From contig JAGONL010000056.1 in assembly GCA_017993025.1 (NCBI GenBank), positions 1 to 5,151 of the forward strand: a stretch of DNA of 5,151 nucleotides, written 5' to 3'. The position numbers and the translations under genes are program-made. The notes beneath the pieces are model-generated. The model was not told the DNA's origin. It worked only from the letters and a program-made list of their open reading frames with translations, and did not search any database. Every line of letters begins with the position of its first letter. The stretch's first letter is position 1. This DNA comes from Candidatus Saccharimonadota bacterium. GTDB taxonomy: Bacteria; Patescibacteriota; Saccharimonadia; Saccharimonadales; SZUA-47. Below are positions 1 through 4,949 of the stretch, in pieces.

Positions 1-654
1 CAAAAGGTAGGAATCGTCGGACATAGTGGTGCTGGAAAATCTACATTAATAGGACTTATACTAGGGTTTTACGAGCCAACATCTGGAAAAATAATCGTAA
101 ATGGCGTGAATGCCACAGACAGGGACCCAAGTTTTATACGGTCTATTAGTGCTTATGTACCACAAGACACCAGTATGTTTAATAGAACAATTAGGGACAA
201 TATTGTATATTCAAGACCAACAGCTAACGATATAGAGATAGTGTCGGCGCTAACAAAAGCAAACGCTCTTGAGTTTGTTCAGAAACTACCTCAAGGTCTA
301 GATACCCTAGTGGGAGAACGTGGTGTGAAACTAAGCGGCGGACAAAGACAGCGAATCGCTATTGCTCGAGCTATTTTGAAAGATTCGCCATTACTACTAC
401 TTGACGAAGCAACTAGTGCTCTTGATAGTGTGTCAGAGCAGGCAATTCAAAAAGCCCTACATGAACTCATGAAGGGTAGAACCGCCGTAGTTATTGCGCA
501 CAGGCTTTCAACCCTAAAACATTTGGACAAAATTGTGGTTATAGAAAAAGGCAAGATAGCAGAAATGGGTTCACACGACGAACTTCTAGAGGTTAAGAGT
601 GGAATTTACGCAGACTTATGGAAACGCCAAAAGGACGGCTTTATAGTCGAATAA
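1..654 (+). CDS. ABC exporter ATP-binding domain (5' partial)
   Basis: This is the C-terminal nucleotide-binding domain of an ABC transporter. The frame is open to the first base, so the true start and probably a fused transmembrane domain lie upstream. In the 217 visible residues the motifs come in order: Walker A GHSGAGKST (7-15), Q-loop Q55 in YVPQD, the exporter-type GERG loop just before the signature LSGGQ (111-115), Walker B LLLLDE ending at D135/E136, D-loop SALD (139-142) and the switch histidine H167 in AHRLS. All catalytic residues are present, so the ATPase should be active. The GERG loop and the C-terminal GSHDELL segment are typical of MsbA/MdlB-like exporters that carry lipids, peptides or drugs; the substrate cannot be read from this part. 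The stop at 652-654 lies two bases before the next gene's ATG, which indicates coupling to the MFS permease. Confidence 0.95.
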   Translation, partial: QKVGIVGHSGAGKSTLIGLILGFYEPTSGKIIVNGVNATDRDPSFIRSISAYVPQDTSMFNRTIRDNIVYSRPTANDIEIVSALTKANALEFVQKLPQGLDTLVGERGVKLSGGQRQRIAIARAILKDSPLLLLDEATSALDSVSEQAIQKALHELMKGRTAVVIAHRLSTLKHLDKIVVIEKGKIAEMGSHDELLEVKSGIYADLWKRQKDGFIVE

Positions 655-656
655 TA

Positions 657-1829
657 ATGAAGAAACTAAAAACTAGTTTTTATCTATTGCAGTTTGAGGC
701 GGTTATAACATCGCTTATGATTACGATGCCAGTAATAAACTTACTGTTCAACGATATTGGAATGACTCAGTTACAAGTAGGTGTGTCTCAAGCAGTATTT
801 ATGGCTGTAGCACTGCTATTTGATGTGCCTACTGGCTGGCTTGCAGATAGATATAGCAGGCGAGCAGTGAATATGTCTGGTGATTTATTAGCAGGCACAG
901 GACTTGTTCTTTACGCAAATGCAAATAGTTTCGAAATAGTAATTTTAAGTGAAATTATTGTGGCTATAGGTTTAGCTGCAACAAATGGAGCTGATGTTGG
1001 GCTATTAAAGTCATATTCAAAAAAGTTAGGCCTAAGCTATACAAAGGTAAACGCAAAGCTTTCTGCTATAAAGCCAGCAGCAATGATAGCAGGAGTGTTA
1101 TTTGCGGGATGGCTAGGGACTACCAACATCCGATGGCCTTTTTATGTATCTGCTGGTATGTTTTTCCTAGGAGCTATAGTTTCAATTTTTATTATTGAGG
1201 TCGGCGAAAGGCGCAAGAGTGACAAACATCCAATTCGTGACATGATAGATATAGGTAAATTTACTTTTTCTGGCCACGAGCAACTCCGCTGGCGTGTTTT
1301 AACAGGAGTTTTTACAGGCAATTTAACTCATACTATGGCATTCATTCTTGGTCCTGTTTTTCTATATGCTGGTTATGCTCCTGAAATGCTAGGGTTTATC
1401 TGGGCTATCACCTGGACAGCAAATAGCATTGGAGCGTTGTTAGCAAGAAGACTTCATGAATCTCTTAGTGTAATTCAACAAGTCACTATTCCTGTTGTTG
1501 CGGTGTTTGCTTCGTATGCGATTTTAGGAATATCTATTAATGAAATAACCGCCTGGGCTTTTGTTGTGTTTAATTTAGCATTCGGCTGGTACACAGCGCT
1601 TATTGGTCCATTAATACAACAGTCATCCCCAAGTGATATTCAGTCAACTGTAATATCCTTTTCTTCAGTTGTTCGTAGGTTGTTCTATATCCCTTTGGTA
1701 ATCATCATTAATGGCTTAGCTAGCATTGATTTGAAATACGCTATGATAGGCTCGCTAGTAATATATGGATTATTTTTCAGTGTCATTATCAAAGGACTTT
1801 TACGGACTGAGCGGCGTGCTGGGTTTTGA
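657..1829 (+). CDS. MFS transporter
   Basis: A 390-residue polytopic membrane protein of the major facilitator superfamily. The clearest marker is motif A between helices 2 and 3, DVPTGWLADRYSRR (about residues 56-69), with the conserved G60, D64 and arginines. About 12 hydrophobic segments are spread over the length, and the central cytoplasmic loop is charged (VGERRKSDKHPIRD, about 195-210). This matches the family's usual size of about 400 residues. The start at 657 is chosen because an in-frame ATG at 618 would overlap the ABC gene by 37 bases and add a hydrophilic extension unlike MFS N-termini, whereas MKKLKTSFYL leads directly into helix 1. No Shine-Dalgarno is visible before 657, so translation probably depends on ribosomes finishing the ABC gene. 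A drug or metabolite efflux role is an inference from the family and the ABC neighbour; the substrate is unknown. Confidence 0.88.
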   Translation: MKKLKTSFYLLQFEAVITSLMITMPVINLLFNDIGMTQLQVGVSQAVFMAVALLFDVPTGWLADRYSRRAVNMSGDLLAGTGLVLYANANSFEIVILSEIIVAIGLAATNGADVGLLKSYSKKLGLSYTKVNAKLSAIKPAAMIAGVLFAGWLGTTNIRWPFYVSAGMFFLGAIVSIFIIEVGERRKSDKHPIRDMIDIGKFTFSGHEQLRWRVLTGVFTGNLTHTMAFILGPVFLYAGYAPEMLGFIWAITWTANSIGALLARRLHESLSVIQQVTIPVVAVFASYAILGISINEITAWAFVVFNLAFGWYTALIGPLIQQSSPSDIQSTVISFSSVVRRLFYIPLVIIINGLASIDLKYAMIGSLVIYGLFFSVIIKGLLRTERRAGF

Positions 1830-1856
1830 GTGTTTTAGCAACGGAGTCTAGGTACA

Positions 1857-1884
1857 GATTGAGGATTGAGGATAGGAGATAGAG
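1857..1884 (+). repeat. Heptamer tandem array, GATTGAG type
   Basis: Four consecutive 7-bp units read GATTGAG, GATTGAG, GATAGGA and GATAGAG. The first two are identical and the others drift but keep the period and the leading GAT. The array lies 27 bases after the MFS stop in non-coding DNA and is the left arm of the inverted structure ending near 1958. It resembles in style the short tandemly repeated heptamers (STRR) known from filamentous cyanobacteria. No function can be assigned. Confidence 0.75.
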
Positions 1885-1919
1885 GGTAATAAGTCATAAT
1901 TATTTTACTTAAAATTACC
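1885..1919. repeat. AT-rich palindromic centre between the two arrays
   Basis: GGTAAT at 1885-1890 is the exact reverse complement of ATTACC at 1914-1919, and AAGT (1891-1894) can pair with ACTT (1907-1910). Together with the opposing purine-rich arms (1857-1884 and 1917-1958) this could form a long imperfect hairpin with an AT-rich loop. It may act as a transcription barrier or mRNA 3' end for the MFS gene, but no clean U-tract follows, so a standard intrinsic terminator is not claimed. Confidence 0.55.
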
Positions 1920-1958
1920 AATCCACAATCCTCGGTCCTCTTTCCGCTATCACTTATC
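1917..1958 (-). repeat. Degenerate heptamer array on the minus strand
   Basis: Read on the minus strand from 1958 to 1917, six successive 7-bp units all begin with GA: GATAAGT, GATAGCG, GAAAGAG, GACCGAG, GATTGTG and GATTGGT. These share the period and general form (GANNGNG) of the plus-strand array at 1857-1884, so the two arrays face each other. The units are much more diverged than in the left arm, as expected for an old array or one under weak constraint. The right end lies about 27 bases before the next ATG. Confidence 0.6.
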
Positions 1959-1967
1959 AGAGCTACT

Positions 1968-1978
1968 TATGATAATAT
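1968..1978 (+). promoter_or_regulatory. Possible -10 region for the DUF2207-like gene
   Basis: The AT-rich stretch TATGATAATAT lies 6-16 bases before the ATG at 1985 and holds overlapping -10-like hexamers (TATGAT, GATAAT). No good -35 is seen at the right distance. A perfect 6-bp inverted pair, TTATCA (1954-1959) and TGATAA (1970-1975), overlaps it and could be an operator half-site pair. With no Shine-Dalgarno before 1985, initiation here would give a leaderless or nearly leaderless mRNA. The evidence is weak. Confidence 0.25.
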
Positions 1979-1984
1979 TAGCTT

Positions 1985-2953
1985 ATGTTAACTGCGCTTG
2001 AGCAAGGTGCATTGTCGTTTTCATTACGCGGTGTGGAGGTGACAGCGGTGCCATTCGCACTGCTGGCTTTATTTGGCGCTATTTTCATTTTGCCAATAAT
2101 AATACTTCGTAAAAAATATTTTATATCAAGAAGACTAAAAAAAACTCCGATAACTGCAGAATATCTTTCACCTCTAGATTTAAACCCAGCAGAAATCGGC
2201 TATCTTTTTGATGGAAAATTAAAAGAACTAGAGGTTGGTGCTACGATAATTCACCTAATCCAGCGTGGGTTACTTCATGTAAAAAAGGTGGATGAAAAAA
2301 AGAGAATTTTTGCTGGTCCACGGATAGATGATAGTTTAAAATCGTATGAGAAAAAACTTATAGAGGCTACTGATAATCCTGACGGTGTAACGGCTGAAGT
2401 TTTGGTAAGAAGATTTACTACGCACAAGAACGACAGTTTTTCATTTCAGGTGATGGCAAGGGAAACTGTTTTTACTCAGTTTGTGCATTCAGATTTATCC
2501 AGGAGACAATTTGTGCGAGATAGGTTCATGCTAAGGTTTTTATTTAGTTCTTTCAAGATATTTATAATGGTATCTATATTTCTTATTTATCTACCTTTTG
2601 CTGGTGCTTGGGCGTACGGAGCTGTAATAAACGGTGCCACTGATAGTGAAATGTTAATAAAACTTCTTGTAGGTGCTTTTTTCATAAGTATTTATTTTTT
2701 TATTCCACTATTTGTTATTTCGGTGATTCTTAATTATTATAGGGCAAAAATCGTAGGGCGTCAGTGGCTTATTACAGAAAAACTAAAACGGCATTGGCCA
2801 CAGATTGTTGGGTACAGACAGTATGTAAAAATGCTAGAAAATAATAATCTTAAATTCAATGCAAAGTCGTTAGCAGAACACAGTAAAACAACATCTCTTC
2901 CGTATGCAGTTGCTTTGGGTTTTGTTAAAAATTGGCGCGATATAATAAGTTAA
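1985..2953 (+). CDS. DUF2207-like predicted membrane protein
   Basis: A 322-residue membrane protein resembling the C-terminal part of DUF2207 (YciQ-like) proteins; the biochemical function of this family is not known to me. Supporting stretches are LSPLDLNPAEIGYLFDGKL (61-79), followed by a predicted helical segment with GATIIHLIQRGLLHV (85-99), then the distal motif WPQIVGYRQYVKMLE (271-285) and the ending LPYAVALGFVKNW (305-317). Hydrophobic segments are seen at about 22-41, 190-213 and 225-248, so a soluble domain of about 145 residues sits between the first and second helices. The large N-terminal extracytoplasmic domain and signal peptide usual in full-length family members are absent: the protein begins only about 20 residues before the first helix. 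No Shine-Dalgarno precedes the ATG. It follows the inverted heptamer structure and appears to be its own transcription unit, bounded downstream by a terminator-like hairpin. Confidence 0.8.
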   Translation: MLTALEQGALSFSLRGVEVTAVPFALLALFGAIFILPIIILRKKYFISRRLKKTPITAEYLSPLDLNPAEIGYLFDGKLKELEVGATIIHLIQRGLLHVKKVDEKKRIFAGPRIDDSLKSYEKKLIEATDNPDGVTAEVLVRRFTTHKNDSFSFQVMARETVFTQFVHSDLSRRQFVRDRFMLRFLFSSFKIFIMVSIFLIYLPFAGAWAYGAVINGATDSEMLIKLLVGAFFISIYFFIPLFVISVILNYYRAKIVGRQWLITEKLKRHWPQIVGYRQYVKMLENNNLKFNAKSLAEHSKTTSLPYAVALGFVKNWRDIIS

Positions 2954-2960
2954 ACAAGAG

Positions 2961-2993
2961 CGGATACGTAAGGGAGTTGTATCTGTTGTTTTT
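2961..2993 (+). terminator. Terminator-like hairpin after the DUF2207-like gene
   Basis: CGGATAC (2961-2967) pairs with GTATCTG (2979-2985) over seven positions with one G-U wobble, around an 11-base loop, followed by TTGTTTTT. AACAA (2953-2957) can add five pairs with TTGTT (2986-2990) across a 3-base bulge. It begins 7 bases after the stop codon. The stem is AT-leaning and the loop is large, so strength is uncertain; it also overlaps the proposed pheS promoter. Confidence 0.4.
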
Positions 2994-3005
2994 AAGATAT
3001 ACAAT
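2977..3005 (+). promoter_or_regulatory. pheS: Candidate sigma70-type promoter for pheS
   Basis: TTGTAT (2977-2982) and TACAAT (3000-3005) form a -35/-10 pair with exactly 17 bases between them, each one or two mismatches from consensus. Transcription would begin near 3011-3013, two to four bases before the ATG at 3015. The lack of a Shine-Dalgarno there fits a leaderless message. The -35 hexamer lies within the loop and descending arm of the terminator-like hairpin of the upstream gene. Confidence 0.45.
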
Positions 3006-3014
3006 AGTGTTCAG

Positions 3015-4040
3015 ATGAAGCAGATTGAAACAGCGCGAAAAGCGTTAAAAGACGAGTTTGAGGGATTGGCAGACAAAAAGGCTATTTTGCGCAGTGTTTC
3101 TTTGCGCTCACTGTACGATGGAATACGGGAAGTAGACGCAAGCAGTAGAGCGGAATACGGCAAAGCCGTAAATGAACTAAAGCTTGAAGTTCAAAGATGG
3201 GTAGAAGACAGTCAACAGTCAACAGTTAACAGTCAACAGTTAACTTTTATTGATGTTACTGCACCGTGGGATATTAATACTCCTGCCGACAAGAGACCCA
3301 CGTTGCTATCTAGTGAACAGGGTAGTATTCACCCGCTGAATACTGAAATAAACACTATATGCGATATTTATCAGCGTATGGGTTTTGTTGTTGAAGAATC
3401 ACGCGAGCTTGATGACGATTTTCATATGTTTGAGAGCCTAAACTTCCCAGAAGGTCACCCGGCCAGGGATGATTACGACACTTTTATGACTGATGAAGGG
3501 TTAATTGCGCCGGCACATACAAGCACTATGCAAAACAGGGTAATGCAGAAATATATGGCTAATCTCGAGGCTGGCGAACCCATAGCTGTAGTGATACCGG
3601 ACAGAGTTTTTAGAAACGAAGATATTGACGTAACGCACGAACATACTTTCTATCAGATAGAAGGTGTTTATGTGGGTGAAGGAATCACCGTTGGGAATCT
3701 GATTGCTACGCTATCTAGCTTTATGAACGAATATTTTGGACAAGAGCTTAAGACAAAATTACAGCCATTTTACTTTCCGTTTACAGAGCCTAGTTTTGAA
3801 TTTGCAATTGAGCGACCAGATTCACTAAAGAAAAATGATTCTGAAGAGCAGAAATGGCTAGAGCTTCTTGGTTGTGGCATGATTCATCCTAATGTATTGC
3901 GCTCAGCGGGCATTGACCCAGAAATTTACACAGGCTTTGCGTGGGGCAATGGTATTGAGCGTTTGGTTATGATGAAACACGGAATTGAAGACATCCGTCA
4001 TTTCGAGAGCGGAAACTTAAACTTCCTAAGGCAGTTTTAG
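3015..4040 (+). CDS. pheS: Phenylalanine--tRNA ligase alpha subunit
   Basis: The alpha subunit of the cytoplasmic PheRS, which together with PheT charges tRNA-Phe. At 341 residues it has the normal bacterial length. The N-terminal ~64 residues form the charged helical tRNA-binding arm. The class II core follows: motif 1 around GSIHPLNTEINTICDIYQRM (103-122), then LNFPEGHPARDDYDTF (142-157), AHTSTMQNR (167-175), motif 2 FRNEDIDVTHEHTFYQIEG (199-217), FPFTEPSFEF (254-263), WLELLGCGMIHPNVL (281-295) and motif 3 GFAWGNGIERL (307-317) with R316. The C-terminus NLNFLRQF is typical. The usual arginine before HTS in the substrate-pocket segment is replaced (PAHTS). Residues 65-77 (DSQQSTVNSQQLT) are encoded by a 7-bp repeat array in the linker between arm and core. 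The start at 3015 puts the arm at its expected length; no Shine-Dalgarno is visible and a promoter lies immediately upstream. pheT, the usual next gene, is absent; the downstream genes are unrelated. Confidence 0.97.
   Translation: MKQIETARKALKDEFEGLADKKAILRSVSLRSLYDGIREVDASSRAEYGKAVNELKLEVQRWVEDSQQSTVNSQQLTFIDVTAPWDINTPADKRPTLLSSEQGSIHPLNTEINTICDIYQRMGFVVEESRELDDDFHMFESLNFPEGHPARDDYDTFMTDEGLIAPAHTSTMQNRVMQKYMANLEAGEPIAVVIPDRVFRNEDIDVTHEHTFYQIEGVYVGEGITVGNLIATLSSFMNEYFGQELKTKLQPFYFPFTEPSFEFAIERPDSLKKNDSEEQKWLELLGCGMIHPNVLRSAGIDPEIYTGFAWGNGIERLVMMKHGIEDIRHFESGNLNFLRQF
3206..3244 (+). repeat. Heptamer array inside pheS, YAACAGT type
   Basis: The successive 7-bp units are AGACAGT, CAACAGT, CAACAGT, TAACAGT and CAACAGT, followed by a partial TAAC. 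The period is exact over about 39 bases. It is translated in frame as residues 65-77 of PheS, rich in Ser, Gln and Asn, where the surrounding protein is well conserved. Three units make 21 bases, so seven residues per cycle. The unit belongs to the same family as the array at 4048-4075 (shared form TYWACAG). Confidence 0.85.
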
Positions 4041-4087
4041 GTGGGTAGTTTACAGTTTACAGTTTACAGTTTACAGTTCTTAGGAAG
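4022..4087 (+). promoter_or_regulatory. 9-bp inverted repeat masking the next gene's RBS
   Basis: CTTCCTAAG (4022-4030, final pheS codons) is the exact reverse complement of CTTAGGAAG (4079-4087). The right arm contains most of the Shine-Dalgarno of the gene at 4097. The 48 bases between the arms hold the pheS stop and the four-unit heptamer array. In the mRNA, pairing would hide the ribosome site, and ribosomes finishing pheS would open it, giving a plausible translational coupling. The pairing is seen in sequence; the regulatory role is inferred. Confidence 0.4.
4048..4075 (+). repeat. Four perfect GTTTACA heptamers after pheS
   Basis: GTTTACA occurs four times in perfect tandem (4048-4054, 4055-4061, 4062-4068, 4069-4075), followed by GTTCT. 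It starts 7 bases after the pheS stop and fills most of the gap to the next gene. In the TYWACAG register (TTTACAG) it matches the family of the pheS-internal array (TCAACAG/TTAACAG) and runs in the same orientation. With perfect copies and no spacers it is a simple tandem array, not a CRISPR. Confidence 0.9.
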
Positions 4088-4090
4088 AGG
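4082..4090 (+). promoter_or_regulatory. Strong ribosome binding site, AGGAAGAGG
   Basis: The purine-rich AGGAAGAGG ends six bases before the ATG at 4097. It is the best Shine-Dalgarno in the window and decides the start of the first small membrane protein. Its first six bases lie in the right arm of the inverted repeat at 4022-4087. Confidence 0.6.
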
Positions 4091-4096
4091 CGAAGC

Positions 4097-4285
4097 ATGA
4101 AAAAGAATCAATATGACATTATTACACTCAGTTTGCTTATTGTTGCTGGCTTTAATATTTATTTCTTCTTTAGCTCAATAAGCAAGGACGATAATTTCGT
4201 TACTAGCGTATATGCAATATCAGCTGTTCTAACATCATTAGCTTTATATTTTTTTCAGAAAACAACAAAACAAGGTAAAAAATAA
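4097..4285 (+). CDS. Small two-helix membrane protein, unknown function
   Basis: A 62-residue protein that I do not recognise as a named family. It has a short basic N-terminus (MKKNQ), hydrophobic segments at about 8-27 and 36-53, a short polar turn with SKDDN (29-33) and a basic tail (KTTKQGKK). Under the positive-inside rule both ends face the cytoplasm. It is supported as a real gene by the strong Shine-Dalgarno upstream, normal codon use, and the TAATG junction where its stop shares one base with the next gene's ATG. It lies 56 bases after pheS with only the heptamer array and inverted repeat between, so it is probably in the same transcript. It may pair with the next gene's product, which has the same size and topology; this is inference. 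Confidence 0.7.
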   Translation: MKKNQYDIITLSLLIVAGFNIYFFFSSISKDDNFVTSVYAISAVLTSLALYFFQKTTKQGKK

Positions 4286-4500
4286 TGGCAACTAGAACGA
4301 TTTTTGACAAGTTGGCTAATCACGAGAGAATAATAATTAAATCTTTTCTAATTATCTTGACGCTACTTCTAACAGCAATATTCGTAGGCAGTATTATTGA
4401 TAATGACTGGTCCGGTGCGCTGGGCATTTTAGTCGTGGATAGTGGAGTATTAGTATTGTTATATATAGCACTTAAAACTACACCGAGGGCTCAAAAATGA
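4285..4500 (+). CDS. Small two-helix membrane protein preceding HIT gene
   Basis: A 71-residue protein with no recognised family. A polar, charged N-terminus of about 16 residues (MATRTIFDKLANHERI) is followed by hydrophobic segments at about 17-37 and 43-63, a short loop with DNDW (39-42) and a basic tail (KTTPRAQK). Its ATG overlaps the previous stop by one base, with a weak AAGG about nine bases upstream, and its own stop overlaps the HIT start as ATGA, so it is held in a coupled block. The N-terminal residues TIFDK also occur at the start of the downstream HIT protein and are encoded by an identical 12-base stretch (4300-4311 and 4506-4517). This may be a trace of a local duplication of a gene start, or coincidence. 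Confidence 0.7.
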   Translation: MATRTIFDKLANHERIIIKSFLIILTLLLTAIFVGSIIDNDWSGALGILVVDSGVLVLLYIALKTTPRAQK

Positions 4501-4949
4501 ATACTATTTTTGACAAGATTGTATCTGGTGAGATGAGTGCTTATATTGTCTGGCAAGACGATAACTATATGGCATTTTTGACACCATTTCCAAACACTCC
4601 GGGGTTTACTGTTGTAATACCTAAGAAAAATGTTGGAGATTATCTGTTTTCTTTGGATGATTTGGAATATCAGGGATTACTAAAAGCTTCAAAAATTGTA
4701 GCTAGAAAAATTGAAAAAGCTTTTAATACGCCTAGGGTTGCCATGATTGTTGAAGGCACGGGTGTTGCGCATGTACATGTTAAGTTGTTGCCATTAATTG
4801 GTGAACTTGCTGGTGAAACCAATGTTTGGAGCAAACAAACAGAGTTTAATGAAGAGTACCAAGGCCATATTACTTCTTCTGAGGGTCCAAAAATGGACGA
4901 TGATAGATTAGAGGAAATTAGAAGGAAAATAGCCGAGGCCGAAGGATGA
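4497..4949 (+). CDS. Divergent HIT-family protein (H-x-H-x-K variant)
   Basis: A 150-residue protein of the histidine triad superfamily, whose members hydrolyse or transfer nucleotides (for example dinucleoside polyphosphates). The fold signature is clear: IFDKIVSGEMSAYIVWQDDN at the start, AFLTPFPNTPGFTVVIPKKN (26-45), and the C-terminal active-site strand GVAHVHVKLLPL (89-100). The central histidine H94, which corresponds to the nucleophile of Hint-type enzymes, and H92 are kept. The third triad position is K96 instead of His, the GH of the usual PGHTLVIPK is F37, and the usual histidine after the lysines is N45. N-terminal zinc-type cysteines are absent. From memory, a subgroup with LTPFPNTPG, H-x-H-x-K-L and a C-terminal tail like SSxxGPxxDD (SSEGPKMDDD, 127-136) is recurrent in bacteria and CPR, so this is probably a subfamily trait and not decay. 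The start overlaps the upstream stop (ATGA), and GAGGG seven bases upstream is a good Shine-Dalgarno. Confidence 0.9.
   Translation: MNTIFDKIVSGEMSAYIVWQDDNYMAFLTPFPNTPGFTVVIPKKNVGDYLFSLDDLEYQGLLKASKIVARKIEKAFNTPRVAMIVEGTGVAHVHVKLLPLIGELAGETNVWSKQTEFNEEYQGHITSSEGPKMDDDRLEEIRRKIAEAEG

Noticed and set aside
106..654. GTG at 106 as the start of the ABC protein
   Set aside because: The same frame is open to base 1 and encodes Walker A at 19-45, so the gene is cut by the window edge and does not start at 106.
618..656. ATG at 618 as the start of the MFS gene
   Set aside because: It would overlap the ABC coding sequence by 37 bases and add a hydrophilic leader unlike the family; the ATG at 657 leads directly into the first helix.
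1830..1984. tRNA or other structured RNA gene in the gap
   Set aside because: No cloverleaf, TTCRA-like T-loop or anticodon arm could be found; the symmetry is explained by the opposed heptamer arrays.
3206..3244. Frameshift or sequencing artefact in pheS caused by the repeat
   Set aside because: The frame is the same before and after the array, and both flanks match PheS at the expected spacing with normal total length.
4048..4075. CRISPR-like repeat
   Set aside because: Units are 7 bp in direct tandem without spacers, and no cas gene is in the window.
4097..4500. Toxin-antitoxin or phage-defence pair
   Set aside because: Both products are small two-helix membrane proteins with no toxin, DNA-binding or nuclease motif; the context is housekeeping and the idea has no positive support.
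1827..4949. Recoded UGA (Gracilibacteria/SR1-type genetic code)
   Set aside because: TGA ends the MFS, second small protein and HIT genes at sensible lengths, with overlapping starts of the next genes; no gene needs readthrough.
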